A DNA stretch of 64,000 bases from Croceibacterium atlanticum. Its GTDB lineage: Bacteria > Pseudomonadota > Alphaproteobacteria > Sphingomonadales > Sphingomonadaceae. The stretch spans positions 2,976,001 through 3,040,000 of the forward strand of contig NZ_CP011452.2 of NCBI RefSeq assembly GCF_001008165.2, in the 5' to 3' direction. A program made the position numbers and the translations under genes. Below, piece by piece: positions 48,979-56,360 of this stretch. Numbering within the stretch: position 1 is the stretch's first letter; the number at the start of each line of letters is the position of its first letter. A model generated the notes under the pieces. It was not told the origin of the DNA and ran no database searches. It worked only from the letters and a program-made list of their open reading frames with translations.

Positions 48979-50153
48979 TTCAGTTTCTCCAGAGGGCGTG
49001 CGGGCGCGTTGCGGAACCGGCTGCCAATGCCGCGGGCGCGCGATGGGCCGGCGGCGGAATGTCCGCCGGTGGCGGCTCCGCTTCCGGAAAGGATGGTCGT
49101 CTCGCGCCGGATCGTGGTTGCCGCACCCGTATCATTGGCGGCGACGGGCGCGGCACCGGCAATACGGATCTGGCGTGAGGGCGAAGGGGAATTGCGGGAC
49201 TGGTCCGCGCGCGCGGTCAGCGGGGAAACCGCAGGGGCCGGGCCGCGGGCGGTAGAGATGCTGCCACTGCCTGCGCTGTCATCGATGGAACGGGCGAGGC
49301 CGAACACGGTCCAGCCGGACACCATCGTGCCCGCAACTTTCAGTACCATGACCATCAGCGCGCAATGGATCGCGCCGATCATGAAGAAGGCCATGGCCGC
49401 GCGCGGATCGATCTCGCCCGGAACCTGCGACAATGCCCCCACCACCGGGACGGACAATTCCAGCATCAGCGATCCGCCCAGCACGGCGAATAGCGGCGTC
49501 ATGGCCAGCATCGCCGCGCCCTTGAGCCAGCCGACGAACAGGCCGCGAGTGCCGTCGAACAGGGCCAGCACGACAAAGACCGGGCCGAGCGCCAGCAGCA
49601 CGGCGAGCGCGATCTTGCACACGGCGAGCAGGCCGACCGTGCCGAGCAGCAGCAGGGTCCCGCCAACCCACAGCAGGCCCGGCGGAGAAAAGGTGGAGGC
49701 CGCGCCCTGCTGCATCGCTTGCGGCCCGGATGCCTCGATCAGGGCGGCGAAGACGAAGTCGATCTTCTGCGCGAAGATATCGACCGCCGATCCCTCCGCC
49801 CCCATCAGCAGGGAGGCGATCCAGTCCGGCGCGCTGGCAAACAGGTTCCAGAACACGCTTTGATAAGCGGCCCAGCTGGTGGCGAATGTGACCACCAGCC
49901 CCAGCGTGACCATGCGCGGTGTCAGCGTGGCGATGCCGATCCGGCTGCGGCCGGTTATCAGCATGAAGCCGAAGAATGCGATGAAGATGGTCAGCAATAT
50001 GGTCAGCACCGGCATCAACGTGCCATCGGTGCCGAACAGGCGCCCGAAGGCTGCCTGCGCCGTTGCCGTTGCCGCGCAATCCACCGCTCTAAGGCTGGCG
50101 GCGACGCCGCTGCCGACATTGTCGAGCGCTTGCTGGCAGGCGGCGCTGTTCAT
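48975..50153 (-). CDS. virB6: VirB6/TrbL-type T4SS inner-membrane protein
   Basis: ATG 50153 overlaps the virB4 stop (ATGA at 50150-50153), giving 392 residues. The N-terminus MNSAACQQALDNVGSGVAASL is periplasmic, followed by at least five membrane helices (MPVLTILLTIFIAFFGFMLI, PRMVTLGLVVTFATSWAAY, LLWVGGTLLLLGTVGLLAVC, IALAVLLALGPVFVVLALF, GAAMLAMTPLFAVLGGSLML, MIGAIHCALMVMVLKVAGT) and a Ser/Ala-rich hydrophilic tail. It belongs to the inner-membrane channel. No virB5 or virB8 gene lies between it and virB4 or virB9. Confidence 0.9.
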   Translation of the reverse strand: MNSAACQQALDNVGSGVAASLRAVDCAATATAQAAFGRLFGTDGTLMPVLTILLTIFIAFFGFMLITGRSRIGIATLTPRMVTLGLVVTFATSWAAYQSVFWNLFASAPDWIASLLMGAEGSAVDIFAQKIDFVFAALIEASGPQAMQQGAASTFSPPGLLWVGGTLLLLGTVGLLAVCKIALAVLLALGPVFVVLALFDGTRGLFVGWLKGAAMLAMTPLFAVLGGSLMLELSVPVVGALSQVPGEIDPRAAMAFFMIGAIHCALMVMVLKVAGTMVSGWTVFGLARSIDDSAGSGSISTARGPAPAVSPLTARADQSRNSPSPSRQIRIAGAAPVAANDTGAATTIRRETTILSGSGAATGGHSAAGPSRARGIGSRFRNAPARPLEKLK

Positions 50154-52579
50154 TCTGCCGCCTCCCATGCGGCATAGTCGGCATCTTCGCTGGCGCTCTT
50201 TTCGCCCGGCCAGGCGCGGCCGGTAAGCGCGGGATACCATTCGGCCGGATCGTCCCCCACCGCTTCGCGCAGCAGGTCCAGCCGGCGGACCGCGCTTTCC
50301 CTGCCGGAAAGCATGGTCAGCACTTCGGGCGCGCCGGACAGGTCCAGCCGGACGACCACGCTGGCATCGGGCTGGCGCACCAGGAAACAGCGGCTATGCG
50401 CGGGAAGGCTGCGGATCAGCGCATATTCGTGCTCTGTCAGGCCAAAGCCTTCGCAGTAATCTTCGGGCCGTGCGCGGGCATTGGGCATGAAGATCATCGT
50501 CGCCGTCTGTTCGACCAGCGCGGTGGAAATGCGGCTTTCCAGTGCATCGCGCGCGCTTTGCGTGGCGAAGCCGACCAGCGCGTTGCGCTTTCTCAGCGTT
50601 TTCAGCCAGTCGCGGATGCGGGCGGCAAACACCTCGTCATCCAGCGCTTTCCAGCCTTCGTCGATCAGGATCATCGTCGGCTCGCCGTCCAGCCGTTCAT
50701 CGATGCGGTGGAACAGATACATCATGGTCGGCGTGCGCAGGCGCGGATTTTCCAGCAGCGCAGTCATGTCGAAGCCCATCACGCGGGTCGAAAGGTCCAG
50801 CCTGTCCTGCGCATTGTCGAACAGCCAGCCATATTCGCCATCCTCGATCCAGGCGGAAAGCCGGTCCGCCAGGTCGCCCGGCTGCGGACGGCGGGCGCCG
50901 GACAGCAATTCCTTGAAATAGCGCAGGCGGCGCAGAGATGGATCATTGCCATAGGCGGCATCCACCGCCCCGGCGATCGTTGCCAGCTCTTCCGGCCCCT
51001 CTGCCTTCAGCAGAACGCCCAGCCAGTCGCGCAAAAAGGCGCGGCTGGCGGCGCTGTCGGGCAGGGCCAGCGGGTTGAAGCCGGTCGGTTCGCCCGCGCG
51101 GATCCGGTCGTAATTGCCGCCAATCCCGCGAATGAACAGTTCTGCGCCGCGATCCTTGTCGAACAGGATGGTGCGCGGGCTGAATTTCTGCGCCTGCGCG
51201 GCAAGGAAGTTCATCACCACGGTCTTGCCCGAACCGGACGGGCCGATGACCGAGAAATTGCCCAGATCGCCATGGTGGAAATTGAAGAAGAACGGCGTCG
51301 CGCTGGTGGTTTCCAGCAATGTGACAGCATCGCCCCAGTGATTGCCTTCGGCCTGGCCCAGCGCGAAACCGTGCAAACTGCCGAAACTGGCCATATTGGC
51401 GGTTGAGATCATCGCCCGCCGGACCAGATAGCTCTCATTGCCCGGGAACTGGCCCCAGAAGGCGGGTTCCAGATTGGTGTCTTCCCGCACGGCAATGGCC
51501 CCCGCATCGGCCAGCGCCGCGCCGACGGAGGCAGTTGCATCGTCCAGCCGCGCCAGATCGCGTTCGCGCACCAGCACGGTCAGGTGATGATCGCCGAACG
51601 CCACCGATCCGCTGCCGAGCCCGTCCCGCGCGGCGAGCATTTCGCTGCGTTCGGCCACGGCTTCCTCGTCCGCGGAGCGCAGGCGGCGCAAGGCCTGGTC
51701 GATCCGTTCGCGCGTGGTCTGCCGTTCCTGCGGGGCGAAGCTTTCGCTCACCACCATTTCGAAGGGCAGGCGCAGCATCGGATCGAGCAGGCCCGGCGAT
51801 GTCGCTTCGGGATAATCCTTCAGGCTCAGCAGCGCCGAAAAATCGGGCCGACCCGCCCCGCGCTGCTCCATCGCGTCCACGCCGAAGCTGATCCGGCGAT
51901 AAGGCAGCATATTGCCTATATCGGCATCATCGGCCGGACGGCGGACCGGGCGCATTTCGCCATTATAGAGCGCGCTCAGCAGTTCGAGCAGTTCGTTGTT
52001 CACCTGCCCGCTGCTGCCCGTGTAATCGCCCAGCGGCTGCGCGCCATATTCGCCGAGCGAGGCGGCCAGCGCCTGCACCGCAGCGCGCAGGCTGCGCAGA
52101 TCCCTGGGATCGGCTTGGGCCAGTTCGCCGCCGCGCTTGCGGAATTTCCTGCCGATCCGTTCCACCAGCCCGGCCTTGCCGCGCGCGGGGCGGCGCACCA
52201 GCGTCACGAACTGGTCGTTCACGAACAGCGATCCGCTGGACAGTTTCTCGCGCCAGCGGCGGTCAATATGGGCAGCCAGCGGATCGTCGAACCGGGCCGG
52301 CAATTCCACCGATACGCGGCGGCGGATGATGTGGTGATAAAGCACGAAACGCGCATCGAGATTGGAACGCAGCACGACTTCGCGCGTGGCCGCATGGGCG
52401 TTCAGCGCGTCGGTATCTTCGGTTTCGAACAGCAGGCCCGGCACTTGCAGCGCGGCCATCAGCGAACCGTCGCGCAGCAGCAGCGTGTTCCCGTCCACCA
52501 GGCGCGCATAGGGCAGGCGGTCGCCGGCATGCGCTTCCTTCGCGCTCCATGCGGCGGCTCCGAGCCACTTGGTCTTCAT
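50150..52579 (-). CDS. virB4: VirB4/TrbE-type T4SS ATPase
   Basis: ATG 52579 has GGAG seven bases upstream; the product has 809 residues. The N-terminal CagE/TrbE domain (KEAHAGDRLPYARLVDG, LFETEDTDALNAHAATREVVL) precedes the ATPase domain with Walker A IGPSGSGKTVVMNFL, GAELFIRGIGGNYDRI and Walker B MILIDEGWKALDD; SARDALESRISTALVEQTATM is the conserved C-terminal helix. It is the largest energy-providing protein of the system, at the inner membrane, and is coupled to virB6 downstream. Confidence 0.94.
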   Translation of the reverse strand: MKTKWLGAAAWSAKEAHAGDRLPYARLVDGNTLLLRDGSLMAALQVPGLLFETEDTDALNAHAATREVVLRSNLDARFVLYHHIIRRRVSVELPARFDDPLAAHIDRRWREKLSSGSLFVNDQFVTLVRRPARGKAGLVERIGRKFRKRGGELAQADPRDLRSLRAAVQALAASLGEYGAQPLGDYTGSSGQVNNELLELLSALYNGEMRPVRRPADDADIGNMLPYRRISFGVDAMEQRGAGRPDFSALLSLKDYPEATSPGLLDPMLRLPFEMVVSESFAPQERQTTRERIDQALRRLRSADEEAVAERSEMLAARDGLGSGSVAFGDHHLTVLVRERDLARLDDATASVGAALADAGAIAVREDTNLEPAFWGQFPGNESYLVRRAMISTANMASFGSLHGFALGQAEGNHWGDAVTLLETTSATPFFFNFHHGDLGNFSVIGPSGSGKTVVMNFLAAQAQKFSPRTILFDKDRGAELFIRGIGGNYDRIRAGEPTGFNPLALPDSAASRAFLRDWLGVLLKAEGPEELATIAGAVDAAYGNDPSLRRLRYFKELLSGARRPQPGDLADRLSAWIEDGEYGWLFDNAQDRLDLSTRVMGFDMTALLENPRLRTPTMMYLFHRIDERLDGEPTMILIDEGWKALDDEVFAARIRDWLKTLRKRNALVGFATQSARDALESRISTALVEQTATMIFMPNARARPEDYCEGFGLTEHEYALIRSLPAHSRCFLVRQPDASVVVRLDLSGAPEVLTMLSGRESAVRRLDLLREAVGDDPAEWYPALTGRAWPGEKSASEDADYAAWEAAE

Positions 52580-52614
52580 GTCATGCTCCGTGCCGCGCAA
52601 TGCGGCGGTTCAGC

Positions 52615-52896
52615 TCAGGCGGCGTAGCTGTTGCAGCCCCAGCGCTTGAAATTCTTGACCCGCGGGCACTTGCTCACCCTGGTGATCCACAGGTCGAAAA
52701 TGCGCGGCTCGCGCAGACAGGCAAAATAGCCCGCCGCATGCATCACGAAGGGGATGGGCAGGATCCACAAGCTCTTGAGGATCAGGAACATCTCCGTCGT
52801 GACGAGGCCGTTGATGATGAAATAGTTGAACGTCACCCCGGCGAACATCTGCGGCCGGGTCAGCGCACGGTGGACGGGGTAACGGGCCAGTTCCAT
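52615..52896 (-). CDS. virB3: VirB3-type T4SS inner-membrane protein
   Basis: ATG 52896 gives a 93-residue protein, MELARYPVHRALTRPQMFAG, the typical VirB3 start with a short cytoplasmic end, followed by two membrane segments (VTFNYFIINGLVTTEMFLIL, LWILPIPFVMHAAGYFACL) and a basic tail (KCPRVKNFKRWGC). A longer frame up to 52956 would overlap virB2. VirB3 associates with VirB4 in pilus assembly. The order B2-B3-B4 is canonical. Confidence 0.88.
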   Translation of the reverse strand: MELARYPVHRALTRPQMFAGVTFNYFIINGLVTTEMFLILKSLWILPIPFVMHAAGYFACLREPRIFDLWITRVSKCPRVKNFKRWGCNSYAA

Positions 52897-52903
52897 CGCG
52901 CGG

Positions 52904-53206
52904 TCAGCCCACCGCCGCGGCGGACTGGATGCCGGAAACGATCGATGCAGCGCCAAACAGGATGAAACAGCCGATGATTACCGTGGCGCCGAAACGCCAG
53001 TTCATCCGGCCGGTCAGCATCATGAAGCCGACAGCAGCCACGGCCATCACCGCCACGGCGGTGGCGACATTGCCCAGCAAGGTGCCCTGCATCCAGGTCA
53101 GCGCGGCCACGATCGGGCCGGAGCCCTGAGGATCGGCACCCTGCGCATAAGCGGCAGACGGAACAAGCAGGGCCGCCAGCGCGGCAATACGGGAAAACGA
53201 ACGCAT
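52904..53206 (-). CDS. virB2: VirB2-type T4SS major pilin
   Basis: A 100-residue prepilin with a signal peptide (RIAALAALLVPSAAYAQG) and a mature part of about 78 residues with two hydrophobic helices (TLLGNVATAVAVMAVAAVGFMMLTG, FGATVIIGCFILFGAASIVSG) joined by a positive loop (RMNWR). This matches VirB2/TrbC pilins. It is directly next to the virB1-like gene upstream and virB3 downstream. Confidence 0.92.
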   Translation of the reverse strand: MRSFSRIAALAALLVPSAAYAQGADPQGSGPIVAALTWMQGTLLGNVATAVAVMAVAAVGFMMLTGRMNWRFGATVIIGCFILFGAASIVSGIQSAAAVG

Positions 53207-53842
53207 CTATTCGGAACTCCGGGATTGGTCGGAAAGACGGCCCATGATGGCCAACACGTAGTTTTTCGTTTCGGTGATGTCGGGCACGCCGCCGGAACGG
53301 ATCACGCGGTGCGGCCCGGCGTTATATGCCGCCAGGGCACGTTCCAGATCGCCGCCGAAACGGTCGATCTGTTCACGCAGGTAACGGGCGCCGCCTTCCA
53401 GATTGGCAAAGGGATCGTCCGGATTCACGCCCAGATCGCGGGCGGTGCCGGGCATCAATTGCGCCAGTCCCCGCGCACCGGCAGGGGATACGGCATTCGC
53501 GCGCCAGCGGCTTTCCTGCCACACCAGCGCTTCGATCAGGGAAGGGCTGAGATCATATCGGGCGGACAGTTCCGCCACTTTCGCGGAATATAATTGCGGC
53601 ACGGCCGCCGCTCCATCGCCCGCGCGGGCCACTGCATGTTCCGGAACCAGGCCAGCTTCCGCAGGCACTTCTTCCAGCGGAACAGCAGCGGATATTGGGC
53701 CGGTCTGCTGCGCATCGGCATCCGGGCCGGAGATCCAGCGAGCGCCCTTGTCGCCGATTTCGAGCACGTCGGCATGTGCCGGGGCTACGCAGAGCGTGCC
53801 CAGCGACAGACCGATCGCGGCTTTCGCCGCACCCAGAATCAT
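53207..53842 (-). CDS. virB1: VirB1-type lytic transglycosylase
   Basis: ATG 53842 gives the best signal peptide (LGAAKAAIGLSLGTLCVAPAHA); the frame is open to a TTG at 53884. The 211-residue protein carries a C-terminal SLT domain: YDLSPSLIEALVWQESRWRANAVSPAGARG with the catalytic Glu of WQESRW, LAQLMPGTARDLGVNP and YLREQIDRFGGDLERALAAYNAGP. It locally opens peptidoglycan for the T4SS envelope complex. It heads the virB run, with the TPR-protein gene upstream on the same strand. Confidence 0.9.
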   Translation of the reverse strand: MILGAAKAAIGLSLGTLCVAPAHADVLEIGDKGARWISGPDADAQQTGPISAAVPLEEVPAEAGLVPEHAVARAGDGAAAVPQLYSAKVAELSARYDLSPSLIEALVWQESRWRANAVSPAGARGLAQLMPGTARDLGVNPDDPFANLEGGARYLREQIDRFGGDLERALAAYNAGPHRVIRSGGVPDITETKNYVLAIMGRLSDQSRSSE

Positions 53843-54028
53843 CCGACGTTCCACAGCCCGCCCAATGCGCACTGCAAATGACAAAGTCGTGACAGGGACG
53901 GGATGAGGGTGCGCGGTGCGAAAACGCAGGGGCCCGAACGCTTCCGTCCGGGCACCTGTATCGTGCGGCTTACGGGCCGTTATCGCCCGTATGAACCGTG
54001 TAATGATTATTGTTGAAGGCGCGCAGGT

Positions 54029-54406
54029 TCAGCGCAGCGCGATCGTGCCTGTCATTTCCAGCTTGCTCAACGCGATCTGCGCGGCGCGGCGCGAATCCAT
54101 CCAGCGGCCATCGGCCAGTTCCAGCTGGTAGCGCGTGCGGCTGTCCATCGCGGCGCGATAGGCGCGGGCCGCGCTTTCCAGATCGCCGGTCTGTTCATAA
54201 GCCGCGCCAAGATTGATCAGCAATGCCGGATCGCCGGGCTCTTCAACCAGGCCGGCTTTCAGCAGGATTATCGCACTGTCGGCCTTACCGGCGGCGATAT
54301 CTTCAAAAGCGGCATCCTTCTGCTGGATCGTATCCGTTTCCAGCAACGGCGATACGGTGACACCCTGGGCGGCAAGCATGGCCGCCATGATCATCGAGGC
54401 AGTCAT
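54029..54406 (-). CDS. Small exported TPR protein upstream of the T4SS operon
   Basis: ATG 54406 is preferred (AAGGGAGA six bases upstream); an in-frame GTG lies two codons earlier. The 125-residue protein has a signal-like N-terminus (SMIMAAMLAAQGVTV) and a TPR pair, AAFEDIAAGKADSAIILLKAG and ALLINLGAAYEQTGDLESAARAYRAAM. It is upstream of virB1 on the same strand with a gap of about 185 bases. It may serve the T4SS envelope assembly, but position is the only support. The divergent gap to 54692 holds a Pho-box-like site. Confidence 0.7.
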   Translation of the reverse strand: MTASMIMAAMLAAQGVTVSPLLETDTIQQKDAAFEDIAAGKADSAIILLKAGLVEEPGDPALLINLGAAYEQTGDLESAARAYRAAMDSRTRYQLELADGRWMDSRRAAQIALSKLEMTGTIALR

Positions 54407-54473
54407 CTGCACTCTCCCTTCTTTTCATTCGTGAGGGGAGAATGCGCCCCGGCAATGATGACTGCAATAAAAA

Positions 54474-54498
54474 CGTCATAATGTCATAAAACTGAAAC
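54474..54498 (+). promoter_or_regulatory. Pho-box-like site upstream of the lipoprotein/TonB receptor genes
   Basis: ATGTCATAAAACTGAAAC (54481-54498) matches 14 of 18 bases of the enterobacterial Pho-box consensus CTGTCATAAAACTGTCAT, and a further GTCATA lies one half-turn upstream (54475). It lies about 195 bases before the lipoprotein start and about 70 from the divergent TPR gene. PhoB would be the expected binder; regulation by phosphate is inference. Confidence 0.5.
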
Positions 54499-54692
54499 AG
54501 AACTTTTCCGGTCACACAAAATGGCCCGGTTTCCCGGTGCTGATCGGGCGTTTCGGGGGCAGTGCCGCAATCCGGCATGCCGCAAATCCTTGCCCTGCAA
54601 AGAAACTGTCACTTCGCGGTCCTAGCGAGCGATTCGCGATCACGAATTCGCATTCTTTCTGATTCTGGTTTTTTTTGAGGGGACCGCACGCT

Positions 54693-56249
54693 GTGACTAA
54701 CCTTTCTCGCTCGCTTGTTCTTGGCTGCAGTGTCCTGGCGCTTGCCGCCTGCGGTCCGGAAGAAATCGCTTCGCCCGGCGCCAATGGGGACATCAATATC
54801 GGCGATATCAATGTCGGCGGCGGCACCGGCGGCACGCCGACCCCCACACCCACCGGTGTGACCCCGGCGGCGGGCTGCCCGACGATCGGGGCCGACGAAT
54901 TGGCGAATTCGGGCACGATCACCGGCCCGACCGGCGAATGGCGCGTTTGCACGCTGCCTTCCGTATTCTCCGAAGATGCGACGCTGCCCTATGTCCCGGG
55001 CGTGCTGTATGCGATGAACGGGCGCGTCGATATCGGGGTCGATGACGGACCCACCGCCGATGCCAGCGACGGTATCGAAGGCACGACTGTCGATCTGACG
55101 ATCGAGGCCGGTGCCATTGTCTATGCGGCCACGGGGCGTTCCTATCTCGTCGCCCAGCGCGGCAGCACGCTGAATATCGAGGGCGAGGCCAATCGGCCGG
55201 TCATCTTCACCAGCGAAGACAATGTGGAAGGGTTGAACAACAACAGTTCCTCGCAGCAATGGGGCGGTATCGTCCTGCTTGGCCGCGCGCCGGTTTCGGA
55301 TTGCGCATCGGGCACGCCCAACCCCGCCAACCAGGTGGAATGCCAGCAGGAACTCGAAGGTGCGCTGAACCCGCCGAGCTTTGGCGGCAACACGCCGGGC
55401 GACAGCTCCGGCTCCATCGAATATCTGCAGATCCGTTATTCCGGTTTCACGCTGGCCCAGGGCAGCGAATTGCAGTCCCTGACCACGGGCGGCGTGGGCA
55501 GCGGCACCACGATCAGCCACGTCCAGTCCTATAACAGCTCGGACGATGGCGTCGAAATCTTCGGCGGTAACGTCAATATGGACCACTTCATCGTGGTCGG
55601 CGCCGAGGACGATTCCTTCGATATCGATACGGGTGCCAAGGCCGATATCCAGTTCGCCCTGGCGGTTCAGCGCGCTGGCGCCGGCGACCGTGCGCTCGAA
55701 CTCGATTCTCCCGATGGCGATTTCACCATCGATGCGATGCCGCGCACCCATGCCCGCTTCTCCAACTTCACTTTCTGGGCCGCTGGCGGCGGCAGCCAGG
55801 CGGTGGCGGTTCGCGGTGCGGCCGACCTTACCATGGTCAATGGCGTGATCGTGAAGCCGAACGGCAATTGCGTTTCGGTCAATGGTGATGAAACCGCCGC
55901 TGGCCGCAGCACGGCCGACGAAGCTGGCGAGCCGAGCTTCGAATCCGTCGGCTTCCAGTGTTCGAGCGCCGATAGCGGCCAAGTGCTGGGTTATATCAAT
56001 GCCGGCACGGGCAATGTGCTCGATTACACCAACACGCTGACCGGGAATTATCTGAACGGCGCAAGCGAAACGGGCTTCACCCCGATCTTCGATGTGACAG
56101 CGCTGAGCAGCTTCTTCGAGACGGTGAACTTCATCGGCGCGGTGCCGAACGGTGCCGACTGGACCCAGGGCTGGACCTGCGATTCCGCCACGGTCAGCTT
56201 CGGAAGCGGCAATTCGTGCCAGTCGCTCCCCGTTTACAGCCAAGTCTGA
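54693..56249 (+). CDS. Beta-helix-like surface/periplasmic lipoprotein paired with the TonB receptor
   Basis: GTG 54693 (AGGGGA upstream) gives a 518-residue protein with a lipobox (SVLALAAC) and a Gly/Thr/Pro-rich linker (GGGTGGTPTPTPTG). The rest is a regular series of short beta stretches with Asn/Gly turns (GSTLNIEGEANRPVIFTSED, NNNSSSQQWGGIVLLG, YNSSDDGVEIFGGNVNMDHF, DDSFDIDTGAKADIQ), consistent with a right-handed parallel beta-helix. Several Cys residues (VSDCASG, VECQQEL, NGNCVSV) may pair. It precedes the large TonB receptor, separated by a hairpin, and probably binds its ligand at the cell surface. Substrate unknown. Confidence 0.72.
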   Translation: MTNLSRSLVLGCSVLALAACGPEEIASPGANGDINIGDINVGGGTGGTPTPTPTGVTPAAGCPTIGADELANSGTITGPTGEWRVCTLPSVFSEDATLPYVPGVLYAMNGRVDIGVDDGPTADASDGIEGTTVDLTIEAGAIVYAATGRSYLVAQRGSTLNIEGEANRPVIFTSEDNVEGLNNNSSSQQWGGIVLLGRAPVSDCASGTPNPANQVECQQELEGALNPPSFGGNTPGDSSGSIEYLQIRYSGFTLAQGSELQSLTTGGVGSGTTISHVQSYNSSDDGVEIFGGNVNMDHFIVVGAEDDSFDIDTGAKADIQFALAVQRAGAGDRALELDSPDGDFTIDAMPRTHARFSNFTFWAAGGGSQAVAVRGAADLTMVNGVIVKPNGNCVSVNGDETAAGRSTADEAGEPSFESVGFQCSSADSGQVLGYINAGTGNVLDYTNTLTGNYLNGASETGFTPIFDVTALSSFFETVNFIGAVPNGADWTQGWTCDSATVSFGSGNSCQSLPVYSQV

Positions 56250-56262
56250 GCAACCTGGAAAT

Positions 56263-56299
56263 GGGGGAGGGGTTCTGCCCGCCGGGCGAGCCTCTCCCC
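56263..56299 (+). terminator. Hairpin between lipoprotein and TonB receptor genes (possible attenuator)
   Basis: GGGGAGGGGTTCTGCCCG can pair with CGGGCGAGCCTCTCCCC downstream (interrupted stem). It lies between the lipoprotein stop and the receptor start without a T run, so it may set the ratio of the two messages. Confidence 0.5.
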
Positions 56300-56360
56300 T
56301 GACACCCGGGGCGCAAGCCCTCGAAATATTTAGGACCGTATAATGAGGGGGTCTTCTACC

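Noticed and set aside
47899-49863. 654-codon plus-strand frame across virB9/virB6
   Set aside because: It crosses several coupled T4SS genes and reads as shadow sequence.
46017-54406. The VirB cluster as part of an integrated conjugative element
   Set aside because: No relaxase, coupling protein, integrase, transposase, direct-repeat ends or tRNA target was seen, and base composition is like its neighbours.
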